NCBI RefSeq assembly: GCF_026410255.1
Contig: NZ_JAPMLL010000011.1
Span: forward strand, 1-64,000
Source of the DNA: Xanthomarina sp. F1114
GTDB lineage: Bacteria; Bacteroidota; Bacteroidia; Flavobacteriales; Flavobacteriaceae
Length of the DNA stretch: 64,000 nucleotides
Direction: 5' to 3'
This document shows, piece after piece, positions 28,003 to 36,815 of the stretch. Numbering within the stretch: the stretch's first letter is position 1; the number at the start of each line of letters is the position of its first letter. Both the position numbers and the translations under genes were made by a program. The notes under the pieces were generated by a model. That model had not been told where the DNA came from, made no database searches, and saw only the letters and a list, made by a program, of their open reading frames with translations.

Positions 28003-28716
28003 TTAATCATCTTTACTTATACTTCCAGAACCACTAACTCTAGTGTCTTCTTGTGTTGGATTTCCTTTATATTCAATGTCTCCAGAGCCAGAAACTCTTG
28101 CTTTTAAAGATATGTTGCTTACTACTTCTGCATCTCCGGATCCTGACAGAGATACATCCGTATGATTGGATGCTAATTTAGACCCTTCAAAATCTCCCGA
28201 ACCAGAAACATTAACTTTTAAACTATCAGTTTGTCCTTTTAATGTTAAGTCTCCAGAACCAGATAAACTACTTTTTACTGTGTTTGCAGCAAGGGTTAAA
28301 CTAAGATCTCCCGAACCGTTTAAATGAGCCTCAAAGTTAGTTGCAGAAATGGTATGAGTATTCCATAAATCTCCAGAACCAGATAAAGATACAGTACTTA
28401 TATCTTTAAAAGGAATCGTTATTTTTATGGTTCTATTCATGCTTGGTCTTAGATTTACTCTGTCTTTTTGTTTAACAATTAAATCATTTCCATTTACTTC
28501 AGTAATTATATAATCTAAAAGGTTTTCTTCACCTTCCAGGGTAATAGTTCCTTCGTTTCCTGCTACTAAAATATAGTCGAAAGAGCCATAACACTTAATA
28601 CCGTCGTAATTTCCTGTAGTTCTTGTTTGGGTTGTCAGGTTTCCGTTGCCTTTAATTTTTTGCGCGTAACTATAAGTTGATAGAAGCACAGCTGCGATAA
28701 GAATTATTTTTTTCAT
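28003..28716 (-). CDS. Secreted head-GIN/DUF2807 beta-helix protein
   Basis: This 237-residue protein has a signal peptide (LIAAVLLSTYSYAQ) and a DUF2807-type right-handed beta-helix domain. Its body is built of repeats ending in SGSGD, about seven in all (LSGSGDLWNT, LNGSGDLSLT, VSGSGDFEGS and others). Such proteins are annotated as putative autotransporter adhesins in Bacteroidetes, but no function is proven. It is the last gene of the sigma, anti-sigma, DUF4097-like, DUF2807 operon, so it is probably made when that ECF sigma is active. Confidence 0.8.
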   Translation of the reverse strand: MKKIILIAAVLLSTYSYAQKIKGNGNLTTQTRTTGNYDGIKCYGSFDYILVAGNEGTITLEGEENLLDYIITEVNGNDLIVKQKDRVNLRPSMNRTIKITIPFKDISTVSLSGSGDLWNTHTISATNFEAHLNGSGDLSLTLAANTVKSSLSGSGDLTLKGQTDSLKVNVSGSGDFEGSKLASNHTDVSLSGSGDAEVVSNISLKARVSGSGDIEYKGNPTQEDTRVSGSGSISKDD

Positions 28717-28761
28717 AATTTTTGATTTATTATTAGAGTCTTGAGTAATTATCTATTGGAA

Positions 28762-29868
28762 TTAGTTCTTATAAAAACTAACACTTCCGTATTCGGATTC
28801 TATTTTTATTGAATTGCCAGAATTTGAAGAGCCATAATATCCCGAATAGTATTTTTCTCCAGATTCTTCGCGTTTTTTGTTGAAATGAAAGTCGCCACTA
28901 TCACTCAAAGAGGCATATTCCAGCTCGATATCGAAATTGAAATGATAGTCTGATGCATGACCGATTTTTATTCCCGTATAATCCGAATCAATATTAATAT
29001 TTCCGGCATTGGAAGTCATCTTTCCAATTTTTATAGAGCCATAATCGGCATCTAGACTTACGTTTTTATAAACATCGCCAATAACAACGGTTAAATAATC
29101 GCCATTTCCTTGAATATTATTGGCTCTATTTATCTTAACAGATCCATAATCGCATACATAATTAATGTTTTCAACGGTTTCAATAATTGAAGATGTATAA
29201 TCGGCATTTAGTTTAATATTTTTTGCTTTTGCTAAAGTAAACCCACTATAATCGGCATTTATTTCACCACTTTTAATGTATTCAAAATAACAGTTGGAAG
29301 TATAGTCAAAACTAATTCTGTTGTTATCTGCCATAAGTTCTTTGGTTGTAATTTTTCCATAATCGCACTTTATTATTGCTTGTCCTTCCAGTTTCCCTAC
29401 ATTAATGCTGCCGTAATCGTTACTTAAATCAATAGAATTGGTAATAGGTAGTTTTACGACATAATTAATACTCATATTGACATTATTGCTTCCTCCCCAG
29501 CTCCACCAAGAATTCGATCTACTTTTATTAAAAATGGTTTTTGCAGAAACCAGATTGCTAGAGCCATAGAAGTCTACATAAATATCATCTAATTTACGTT
29601 GTACCTTTTCCTCATCATTTCCTTTTGTGGTAATGGTAACCACAATTTCAATTCTGTCTTCATTCCAAGAAACAATATCTAAATTCCCATAACTATTATC
29701 TATCTTTAATGTGGCGTTTGAAGCTACGTTAAACGATTTTTTAATAACCTTCTCCTTGGTATGTTTTTCTCTCAAGAATGAAGGACCCACAGAATCTGTT
29801 ATCGCAAAATTGAGAATTGGGATTAGAAAAAAAAGCGAGAAAAATTTATATGTTTGAATTGCTTTCAT
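28762..29868 (-). CDS. Secreted DUF4097-like beta-helix protein
   Basis: This 368-residue protein has a short N-terminal hydrophobic region (FFSLFFLIPILNFAIT) and a long repetitive beta-rich body. Repeats contain DYGS or DYTS turns (SNDYGSINVGKL, CDYGKITTKEL, DADYGSIKIGKM, DSDYTGIKIGHA), much like DUF4097/DUF4098 adhesin-like domains. The start codon lies inside the end of the anti-sigma gene (23-bp overlap), so translation is probably coupled. Function is unknown. An envelope or surface role tied to the sigma factor is likely. Confidence 0.75.
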   Translation of the reverse strand: MKAIQTYKFFSLFFLIPILNFAITDSVGPSFLREKHTKEKVIKKSFNVASNATLKIDNSYGNLDIVSWNEDRIEIVVTITTKGNDEEKVQRKLDDIYVDFYGSSNLVSAKTIFNKSRSNSWWSWGGSNNVNMSINYVVKLPITNSIDLSNDYGSINVGKLEGQAIIKCDYGKITTKELMADNNRISFDYTSNCYFEYIKSGEINADYSGFTLAKAKNIKLNADYTSSIIETVENINYVCDYGSVKINRANNIQGNGDYLTVVIGDVYKNVSLDADYGSIKIGKMTSNAGNINIDSDYTGIKIGHASDYHFNFDIELEYASLSDSGDFHFNKKREESGEKYYSGYYGSSNSGNSIKIESEYGSVSFYKN

Positions 29869-30409
29869 TACTTATACGGTTTAAGTTTTTAATATTTTCT
29901 ATATGTTCTAAAGTGTTTTGTAAAATATCTATTCGGTTTTGAAAGTTTTTTATCATGGCAAAAATTACACGACTATCATCTCCGCTTTTAGTTAAATCTA
30001 TCTTTAGATTTTCATAATTTATTTCTAGTTTTTTAATTTGAATTAATGCATCATTAATTAGCACCTTAGTTTCTGGATTCGATTTACTTTCTAGTTTTTT
30101 TAACTCTTCAGAAATTGTACTTGTAAAGAAACTTTGGGTTTTTTCCATTTCTGGAGACACACTTGCCAGGTCTCGAACTTTGTTTTGAGGCTTGTTAGCA
30201 AGAACCAAAGTTAAAACTAAAAGTAGTGTTGCTGCAATTCCAGCCATAGGTTTCCAAAGCTGAATGCGTTTAGAAACTTTTGAAACTTTGGAGGTTTTCT
30301 GGGCGTTCAGTTTATCTAAAAAACGTTTACTATGTCCAGAATTTGGTTCTTCAACATCAAATCCGTCTTTTAAATCATCAAACAGTTTGTCAATTTTATC
30401 CTTGTTCAT
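29846..30409 (-). CDS. Putative membrane anti-sigma factor
   Basis: This 187-residue protein has an N-terminal cytoplasmic part (MNKDKIDKLFDDLKDGFDVEEP), one membrane helix (PMAGIAATLLLVLTLVLA, about residues 51-68) and a C-terminal periplasmic part rich in predicted coiled coil (LKKLESKSNPETKVLINDAL, then KNFQNRIDILQNTLEHI). Its topology and its place right behind an ECF sigma gene suggest an anti-sigma factor, although I see no ZAS zinc motif. Its start codon is preceded by an (AAT)8 microsatellite that fills nearly the whole gap to the sigma gene. Its 3' end overlaps the next gene. Confidence 0.7.
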   Translation of the reverse strand: MNKDKIDKLFDDLKDGFDVEEPNSGHSKRFLDKLNAQKTSKVSKVSKRIQLWKPMAGIAATLLLVLTLVLANKPQNKVRDLASVSPEMEKTQSFFTSTISEELKKLESKSNPETKVLINDALIQIKKLEINYENLKIDLTKSGDDSRVIFAMIKNFQNRIDILQNTLEHIENIKNLNRISNESNSNI

Positions 30410-30410
30410 A

Positions 30411-30434
30411 ATTATTATTATTATTATTATTATT
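30411..30434. repeat. (ATT)8 trinucleotide microsatellite
   Basis: Eight perfect ATT units ((AAT)8 on the coding strand) lie one base upstream of the anti-sigma start codon and fill the 29-bp gap to the sigma-factor stop codon. Such an array can change length by slippage and alter the translation-initiation region. Confidence 0.9.
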
Positions 30435-30438
30435 TTAA

Positions 30439-30999
30439 CTAAATGTTAAGCGCCACTAATTTTTGTCTTAAACTTTCTTTAGCTCTCGATATTGTGGTTC
30501 TACAATTGGCATAACTTATGTTTAAAATAGCTCCTATTTCTTCATAATCATATCCTTCAATTAAGTGTAATGTTAGCGTAATTCTGTAATTTTCCTTTAA
30601 AGAATTTAAGGTTTCAAGTACTTGTTTTGCTTTCAAATTAGTAAACTCGTAGTCTGTTGAAACTCCTTGATCTTCACTTTCAATTTTATATTTCACATCA
30701 TCAAAAGAGCTGATTTCATATTTGTTGTTTTTTTTATAATGATGTAGGCTATTATTAATAACAATTCGTTTTAACCATGCCCCAAAAGTGGCTTCATCTT
30801 TTAAACTTTCAAGTTTTGTAAAAGCTAGGAGAAAAGCTTCTTGCATAACGTCTTCTGCTTCAAAACGATCTTTTACAATTCTGTAAGCCGCATTAAACAT
30901 GGCTTTGTAATACCTGTTATAAATCTCCAACTGCGCAAGCTGGTTTCCAGATTTGCACAGCGCAATGAGCTGTTCTATATTTTGATGGGTTAGAGACAA
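30439..30999 (-). CDS. ECF-type RNA polymerase sigma factor
   Basis: This 186-residue sigma-70 family protein has region 2 at about residues 20-90 (EIYNRYYKAMFNAAYRIVKD, then EDVMQEAFLLAF) and region 4 at about 125-180 (LKENYRITLTLHLIEGYDY, then ISYANCRTTISRAKESLR). Length is normal for an ECF factor. No ATG lies upstream in frame before a stop. The first in-frame ATG is in region 2, so the likely start is the TTG at 30997-30999. It heads a four-gene operon with an anti-sigma and two secreted beta-helix proteins, and so probably responds to an envelope signal. Confidence 0.88.
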   Translation of the reverse strand: MSLTHQNIEQLIALCKSGNQLAQLEIYNRYYKAMFNAAYRIVKDRFEAEDVMQEAFLLAFTKLESLKDEATFGAWLKRIVINNSLHHYKKNNKYEISSFDDVKYKIESEDQGVSTDYEFTNLKAKQVLETLNSLKENYRITLTLHLIEGYDYEEIGAILNISYANCRTTISRAKESLRQKLVALNI

Positions 31000-31221
31000 A
31001 TAATACAGTTTGTTATTATAAAGAGGATGTTAAAGTAAAACTGTTACAGTTTTTATAAAAATATTTTAATTTTTTTTAAAAATGATAAGTTTTGTAGATT
31101 AACTTGGAATGTTAAAAGTTTTAAAGGCCATTTAGAGTATGGCATATTAATTGGACTTTTAGAAGTAGATAAAATCCTTTTTAATAGCCAAAAGGCTAAT
31201 GATAAGTGTTTTAGCGTGAAA

Positions 31222-31252
31222 TTGAAAAATATAAAATAAGATATACATTTTG
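31222..31252 (+). promoter_or_regulatory. Possible lon promoter
   Basis: TTG at 31222-31224, a 19-nt spacer and TACATTTTG at 31244-31252. The -7 box has one extra base compared with TANNTTTG, so the match is imperfect. It lies 40 bp upstream of lon. I see no other better candidate in this divergent gap of about 290 bp. Confidence 0.4.
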
Positions 31253-31292
31253 TTTTTAAGTTGATTAATGACAGAATGACCTAATAAAAAAT

Positions 31293-33743
31293 ATGAAGAA
31301 AAGAGATTTATTTAACCTTGACAGTTTGTCATTTCAGGAGTTTGATGAAAATTCAGAATTAATTCCTTTAATGACTCCCGAGGACGAAGAAGAAATATCA
31401 AACGAAAAGTTACCAGAAACACTCCCTATTTTATCTTTAAGAAATACGGTTTTATTTCCTGGAGTAGTTATTCCTATTACTGCTGGCAGAGACAAATCTA
31501 TTAAATTGATAGACGATGCTAACAAAGGCAGTAAAGTTATTGGTGTTGTAGCTCAAAAGGACGAGCAAGTTGAAGATCCTACAGCCAAAGACATCAATGA
31601 AACAGGAACAGTTGCACGAATTTTACGAGTTTTAAAAATGCCTGATGGTAATACTACCGTAATTATTCAAGGAAAGAAAAGATTTAAAATAGCCGAAGTT
31701 ATTACAGAAGAACCATACATGAATGCAACTATTCGTGAGGTTCCTGAGGCAAGACCAGCAAAAAACAATAAGGAGTTCGACGCTATTATTGAATCTATTA
31801 AAGATTTAGCACTTCGAATTATTAAAGACAGTCCAAATATTCCAAGTGAGGCTTCTTTTGCAATTAAAAACATTGAAAGCAACTCGTTTTTAATAAATTT
31901 TGTGTCTTCTAATATGAATCTTTCTGTAAAAGAAAAGCAATCATTATTAGAGATAAACGATTTAAAAGAAAGAGCTTTAGCTACTTTAAAATATATGAAT
32001 GTTGAGTTTCAGAAATTGGAACTTAAAAACGATATTCAGTTAAAGGTTCAAAGCGACATGAACCAGCAACAACGTGAGTATTTTCTTCACCAACAAATGA
32101 AAACTATTCAGGAAGAATTAGGTGGAGTAAGTCATGATGAGGAATTGGATGAAATGAAAGTTCGTGCCAAATCTAAGAAATGGAGTAAAAAAGTTGCAGA
32201 ACATTTTGATAAAGAAGCTGCAAAGATGCAACGTATGAATCCTCAGGTTGCAGAATATTCTATCCAGCGTAATTATTTGGACTTATTTTTAGACTTACCA
32301 TGGAATGAATACAGTAAAGATAAATTCGATTTAAAACGTGCTAAACGTATATTAGATAGAGATCATTACGGATTGGACGATGTAAAACAAAGAATTATTG
32401 AGCATTTAGCTGTCGTTAAATTACGGAACGATATGAAATCGCCAATTATCTGTCTTTACGGACCTCCAGGAGTTGGAAAAACTTCTTTAGGGAAGTCTGT
32501 TGCCGAAGCTTTAGGGAGAGAATATGTACGTATGTCCTTGGGAGGTTTAAGAGATGAAGCTGAAATTAGAGGTCATAGAAAGACTTATATTGGTGCTATG
32601 CCGGGACGTATTATTCAAAACTTAAAAAAAGCAGGAACTTCTAATCCGGTTTTTGTTTTAGACGAGATAGATAAGCTTTCAAGCTCTCATCAAGGAGATC
32701 CATCTTCAGCCATGCTGGAGGTTTTAGATCCAGAGCAAAATAGCGAATTTCATGATAACTTCTTAGAAATGGGTTACGACTTGTCTAAAGTTATGTTTAT
32801 TGCCACTTGTAATAGTCTTTCAACTATTCAACCTGCTTTGTTGGATAGAATGGAAATAATTAATGTTACAGGATATACCATTGAAGAGAAAGTAGAAATT
32901 GCAAAACGTCATTTACTTCCAAAACAATTAGTAGAGCACGGATTATCTGATAAAGATTTAAAAATAGCAAAACCTCAATTAGAGAAAATAGTTGAAGGTT
33001 ATACCAGAGAATCTGGAGTTCGTGGTTTAGAAAAGCAAATAGCTAAAATGGTACGTTATGCGGCTAAAAATATAGCTATGGAAGAAACATATAATATTAA
33101 AATTTCTAATGAAGATATTATAGAGGTTCTGGGTGGTCCAAAATTAGAACGCGATAAATACGAAAACAATAATGTAGCTGGAGTAGTTACAGGTCTGGCC
33201 TGGACTAGAGTAGGAGGAGATATCTTATTTATAGAATCGATATTATCTAAAGGGAAAGGTAATTTAACAGTTACTGGAAACCTTGGAAAGGTTATGAAAG
33301 AGTCTGCTACTATTGCCATGGAATATATAAAAGCCAATGCTTCAGAATTGGATTTAGATCCAGATGTGTTTGAGAAATACAATGTGCATATTCACGTGCC
33401 AGAAGGTGCAACACCAAAAGATGGTCCAAGTGCCGGTGTTACTATGCTCACGTCTTTAGTATCTTTATTTACACAAAAGAAAGTAAAAAAGAGCCTCGCC
33501 ATGACTGGAGAAATTACTTTAAGAGGAAAAGTACTTCCTGTTGGAGGAATTAAAGAAAAAATATTGGCAGCTAAGCGTGCTAGAATTAAAGAGATTCTAC
33601 TTTGCGAAGACAATAGAAGAGATATAGAAGAAATTAAACCGGAATATTTAAAAGGCTTAACGTTTCATTATGTTTCGGATATGAGTGATGTCATAAAAAT
33701 TGCCATTACCAATCAAAAAGTGGTTAATGCGAAGAAACTTTAA
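31293..33743 (+). CDS. lon: ATP-dependent protease Lon
   Basis: This 816-residue cytoplasmic protease degrades misfolded and regulatory proteins. The N-terminal substrate-binding LON domain spans about residues 40-240 ([19 protein letters not shown]). The AAA+ module follows, with Walker [10 protein letters not shown] near 390 and Walker [10 protein letters not shown] near 455. The proteolytic domain carries the serine in DGPSAGVTM (near 712) and the lysine in [13 protein letters not shown] (near 755). Length and domain order are those of bacterial LonA. It is transcribed alone and divergently from the ECF sigma operon, with a terminator behind it. Confidence 0.97.
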   Translation: MKKRDLFNLDSLSFQEFDENSELIPLMTPEDEEEISNEKLPETLPILSLRNTVLFPGVVIPITAGRDKSIKLIDDANKGSKVIGVVAQKDEQVEDPTAKDINETGTVARILRVLKMPDGNTTVIIQGKKRFKIAEVITEEPYMNATIREVPEARPAKNNKEFDAIIESIKDLALRIIKDSPNIPSEASFAIKNIESNSFLINFVSSNMNLSVKEKQSLLEINDLKERALATLKYMNVEFQKLELKNDIQLKVQSDMNQQQREYFLHQQMKTIQEELGGVSHDEELDEMKVRAKSKKWSKKVAEHFDKEAAKMQRMNPQVAEYSIQRNYLDLFLDLPWNEYSKDKFDLKRAKRILDRDHYGLDDVKQRIIEHLAVVKLRNDMKSPIICLYGPPGVGKTSLGKSVAEALGREYVRMSLGGLRDEAEIRGHRKTYIGAMPGRIIQNLKKAGTSNPVFVLDEIDKLSSSHQGDPSSAMLEVLDPEQNSEFHDNFLEMGYDLSKVMFIATCNSLSTIQPALLDRMEIINVTGYTIEEKVEIAKRHLLPKQLVEHGLSDKDLKIAKPQLEKIVEGYTRESGVRGLEKQIAKMVRYAAKNIAMEETYNIKISNEDIIEVLGGPKLERDKYENNNVAGVVTGLAWTRVGGDILFIESILSKGKGNLTVTGNLGKVMKESATIAMEYIKANASELDLDPDVFEKYNVHIHVPEGATPKDGPSAGVTMLTSLVSLFTQKKVKKSLAMTGEITLRGKVLPVGGIKEKILAAKRARIKEILLCEDNRRDIEEIKPEYLKGLTFHYVSDMSDVIKIAITNQKVVNAKKL

Positions 33744-33766
33744 GTCGGTTGCCCTTAAAAAGAAAC

Positions 33767-33799
33767 AAAACCTCGAAATTATATTCGAGGTTTTTTTTA
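33767..33799 (+). terminator. Terminator of lon
   Basis: AAACCTCGAA and TTCGAGGTTT flank a short AT loop and are followed by a T-run, 25 bp past the lon stop codon. Confidence 0.85.
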
Positions 33800-33861
33800 T
33801 CATTTAAAAATAAATTATACTTGCAACCGTTTTAGGATAGACCTTCTTACGAAACACATGT

Positions 33862-34881
33862 ATGTTTAAGAAAATTACGATAATTTTTATTATGCTCGCC
33901 AGCACTTTTGTTTCTGCTCAAGTTGGAGGCGAAACCACTTATCAATTTCTTAACTTAGTGTCGTCTCCTCGTCAAGCTGCTTTAGGGGGTAAAGTATTTA
34001 CTAATATCGATTACGATGTTACTCAAGGTCTAACCAATCCTGCTACTATAAATGTAGAAATGGACAATCAATTAGCTTTAAATTACACCAGTTATTTAGG
34101 AGGTATTAGTTATGGTACAGCAGCCTATGCCTATACTTTGGACAGAAGAACACAGACTTTCCATATGGGTGTAAATTATATTAACTATGGAAGTTTTGAT
34201 GGGTACGATGAAAATGGGAATTCTACAGGTTCGTTTACAGGAAACGAAGCAGCATTATCCTTTGGTTATGCCACACAATTGGGGTATTCTAATTTTTATG
34301 TAGGAGGAAATATTAAATTAATAACTTCTAAATTAGAACAGTATAATTCTTTTGGAGCAGCTTTAGATGCTGGATTTATTTATATAAATGAGGATTTAGA
34401 ATTTCAAGCAACTTTAGTTGTAAGAAATGCGGGAATGCAAATTACTACCTATGCTGGATTAAACGAGCCCTTACCTTTAGAAATAGCTTTCGGAATGTCG
34501 CAAACCTTAGAACATGTTCCCATCCGTTGGCACTTAACTTTTGAAAATTTACAGAAATGGCCTATTGCCGTATCCAATCCTGCACGAGCAGAAACAGATT
34601 TAGAAGGTAATCAAACTCAAGAAGAAGTTGGCTTTTTTACAAATGTATTAAACCATACCATTGTTGGAGCCGAAATTTTTCCAGACGGCATTTTTAATAT
34701 TAGATTAGGTTATAACTTTAGAAGAGGACAGGAGCTTAAAATATTGGATCAAAGAAATTTTTCGGGAATTTCGGCAGGATTTGGACTAAGACTAAATAAG
34801 CTGCGTTTTAGCTTTACACATGCCAGATATACCAGTGCTGGAAATGCTAACTTTTTTGGTTTGCAATTAGATTTAAGATAG
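33862..34881 (+). CDS. porQ: Type IX secretion system protein PorQ
   Basis: This 339-residue outer-membrane beta-barrel protein has a signal peptide (ITIIFIMLASTFVSAQ). The start VGGETTYQFLNLVSSPRQ and the AALGGKVF stretch are typical of the PorQ branch of the PorV/FadL-like family. In Bacteroidetes PorQ forms part of the T9SS attachment complex (with PorU, PorV, PorZ) that removes C-terminal sorting domains from cargo and anchors the cargo. The giant adhesin at 566-9646 carries such a sorting domain and would be a client. The next gene is cmk, a porQ-cmk order often seen in Bacteroidetes. Confidence 0.88.
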   Translation: MFKKITIIFIMLASTFVSAQVGGETTYQFLNLVSSPRQAALGGKVFTNIDYDVTQGLTNPATINVEMDNQLALNYTSYLGGISYGTAAYAYTLDRRTQTFHMGVNYINYGSFDGYDENGNSTGSFTGNEAALSFGYATQLGYSNFYVGGNIKLITSKLEQYNSFGAALDAGFIYINEDLEFQATLVVRNAGMQITTYAGLNEPLPLEIAFGMSQTLEHVPIRWHLTFENLQKWPIAVSNPARAETDLEGNQTQEEVGFFTNVLNHTIVGAEIFPDGIFNIRLGYNFRRGQELKILDQRNFSGISAGFGLRLNKLRFSFTHARYTSAGNANFFGLQLDLR

Positions 34882-34990
34882 ATAAAAGCTAATAGTTAAG
34901 AGAGCTTTACGTTAAATAAGAATTCACATAAAATATTTCTTTTCTTAGCTTAGCTATTTTTCAGTAATTTCGCCACTTCAAACATGACAC

Positions 34991-35695
34991 ATGAATAAAA
35001 TTACTATTGCAATCGACGGGTTTTCTTCAACCGGAAAAAGTACGGTCGCTAAACAATTAGCAAAACATTTAGGATATGTTTATGTGGACTCTGGTGCCAT
35101 GTATCGTGCAGTTACTTGGTTTGCAATGCAAAAAGGTTATATAAATGAAGATCAGTTTGATAAAATGGCCTTAATAAATCAATTAGATAGGCTTGAAATC
35201 AGCTTTAAATTCAATCCAGAAGTTGGTTTTTCTGAAGTTTACTTAAATGGAGTTAATGTTGAAAAAGAAATTAGAACCCTTGAAGTTTCTAGTTTCGTTA
35301 GTCAGGTTGCCAAAGTTTCAGAAGTGAGAAGACTGTTGGTTAAACAACAGCATGAATTAGGAAAAAACAAAGGAATTGTTATGGATGGAAGAGACATTGG
35401 AACCGTTGTTTTTCCAGATGCTGAACTAAAGATTTTTATGACTGCTTCGGCAGAAACACGAGCCAATAGAAGATACCAAGAACTTATAGAAAAAGGAGAG
35501 GATGTTACTTTAGAAGATGTTTTAAAAAATGTAGAAGAACGCGACTATGTTGACTCACATAGAAAAGATTCTCCTTTAGTAAAAGCAAAAGATGCTATTG
35601 AGATTGATAATTCAGATTTAACTATTGAAGGACAGTTAGAAACCCTAATAGCTTTATCGGTGGAAAAAATTGAAAAATCAACTACAGATAATTAA
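34991..35695 (+). CDS. cmk: Cytidylate kinase
   Basis: This 234-residue enzyme phosphorylates CMP and dCMP. The P-loop is DGFSSTGKSTVAKQLA near the N-terminus, with DSGAMYRAVTW after it. The lid and base-recognition segments MDGRDIGTVVFPDA and EERDYVDSHRKDSPLVKA are intact. Length is normal. Its usual neighbour rpsA is 1.1 kb downstream, separated by a minus-strand lipoprotein gene and a decayed copy of the cmk 3' end (36433-36588). Confidence 0.95.
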   Translation: MNKITIAIDGFSSTGKSTVAKQLAKHLGYVYVDSGAMYRAVTWFAMQKGYINEDQFDKMALINQLDRLEISFKFNPEVGFSEVYLNGVNVEKEIRTLEVSSFVSQVAKVSEVRRLLVKQQHELGKNKGIVMDGRDIGTVVFPDAELKIFMTASAETRANRRYQELIEKGEDVTLEDVLKNVEERDYVDSHRKDSPLVKAKDAIEIDNSDLTIEGQLETLIALSVEKIEKSTTDN

Positions 35696-35736
35696 CTATG
35701 TACTACCTGTAGGTTGAATGTTCTGTAAACTATATC

Positions 35737-36336
35737 TTATTGTCGTTCAGCTAAGTCATCTGAGTCCTTAAATAGCCTTCCTTGTGTGTTTTCAATTACA
35801 CCATCAACACCATTATCATCTAGCATAATTAGTGCTTCTTGTGCGTTGGTAATTCCATTTTCCATAATGGTGCCTGAAAACGCATATAATATTGTAATAA
35901 CTCCTCCTTCAGTAGATACATCTAGTTTTGCATAAGCTGAGAATTTATTACCAATTCCAGAGTAGAACGTGTTGGTAACAGCTTCAGACTGGCTATTTGT
36001 ACCTTCCTTTGTTTTCAAGGTAAATTGCCGTTGTTCTGGTTTTAGTTCAGAAAATTCAACTTCTAAGCTTATAAAAACTGACCCAATAGGGTTATCATTT
36101 GGTACATTACTAGCTGCTAATTCGTTGGGATCGTAATAAAATCTACCTTCAATATTGGGTGTGTCTTCTCCGTCATTAAAATTAAAGCCTAATTCTTGTA
36201 GTGTTTGGATTAACTCTGGAGTTACAAAGTTTTCAACTTGTTGTTTTATGTCGTCTTCGTTAGAGTCATCGTCTTTACTGCAGGAACAAATAGATAAAAA
36301 TAATAGGCATACTACAAATAATTTTAAAGTTTTCAT
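35737..36336 (-). CDS. Lipoprotein of unknown function between cmk and rpsA
   Basis: I do not recognise this 199-residue lipoprotein (lipobox SICSC, then SKDDDSNEDD). After an acidic linker it has a short helical segment (VENFVTPELIQTLQELG) and a mostly beta-rich body with an EGRFYYDPNELAASN stretch and the repeated theme NGITNAQEALIMLDDNG. It is convergent with cmk and divergent from rpsA. A fragment homologous to the cmk 3' end lies just behind its promoter region, so the gene probably arrived by the event that duplicated this fragment. Confidence 0.7.
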   Translation of the reverse strand: MKTLKLFVVCLLFLSICSCSKDDDSNEDDIKQQVENFVTPELIQTLQELGFNFNDGEDTPNIEGRFYYDPNELAASNVPNDNPIGSVFISLEVEFSELKPEQRQFTLKTKEGTNSQSEAVTNTFYSGIGNKFSAYAKLDVSTEGGVITILYAFSGTIMENGITNAQEALIMLDDNGVDGVIENTQGRLFKDSDDLAERQ

Positions 36337-36432
36337 ATAGTTTAATTATATTGGTTATAAACCTATATCGAAAACAATAAAAAATGTCATCAAAATAAAA
36401 AGTAATAAACATAAAGCTTATAGTCTTAATAG

Positions 36433-36588
36433 ATAGAAGAACGCGATTTTATATATTCTAATAGAAAAGATTCTCCATTAAAGAAAGCAGAAGATGCCAT
36501 AGAAATAGATAATTCCAGTTTATATTTAGACCAACAATTCAACAAAATACTACAACTAGTTGAAACAAAGCAGAAAGAAATAGACTAA
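36433..36588 (+). pseudogene. Decayed fragment of the cmk 3' end
   Basis: These 52 codons, on the same strand as cmk, read EERDFIYSNRKDSPLKKAED and on to AIEIDNSSLYLD, ending at TAA. Intact cmk ends EERDYVDSHRKDSPLVKAKD, then AIEIDNSDLTIE. The match begins abruptly just after an in-frame TAG and has no start codon. The fragment is diverged at DNA level, so it is not a recent copy. It lies where the true cmk 3' end would be expected, upstream of rpsA, and may be the tail of the ancestral cmk. Confidence 0.85.
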
Positions 36589-36636
36589 AGCTTTAATTTT
36601 TAGAAAAATACATTAGGTTATTTTAATCAAAATCGT

Positions 36637-36644
36637 TAATTTTG
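36637..36644 (+). promoter_or_regulatory. Possible -7 box of the rpsA promoter
   Basis: TAATTTTG matches TANNTTTG. Upstream there is only TTA (21-nt spacer) instead of TTG, so the -33 element is weak. If used, it gives rpsA a leader of roughly 165 nt, which contains the hairpin at 36688-36728. Confidence 0.4.
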
Positions 36645-36687
36645 CACTCCTTTTAGCGAAGAGACAGAAATTAGAAGGGAACGAAAC

Positions 36688-36728
36688 AAATTTAAATTAA
36701 CACTTCTGTGTGTTATTTGCTTAAATTT
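36688..36728 (+). promoter_or_regulatory. Hairpin in the rpsA leader
   Basis: AAATTTAA pairs with TTAAATTT and, further in, AACAC pairs with GTGTT around a TTCTGT-type loop. The A/U-rich stem-loop lies about 90 nt upstream of the rpsA start codon. In gamma-proteobacteria S1 regulates its own translation through leader hairpins. A similar role here is inference. Confidence 0.4.
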
Positions 36729-36815
36729 TCTGTAAACATCACAGAATACAAAACATAATGTCTTTACAATATCTATAAAGAGCAAAGTTTGTAAAAGCAT
36801 TATTAATTTACTTAA

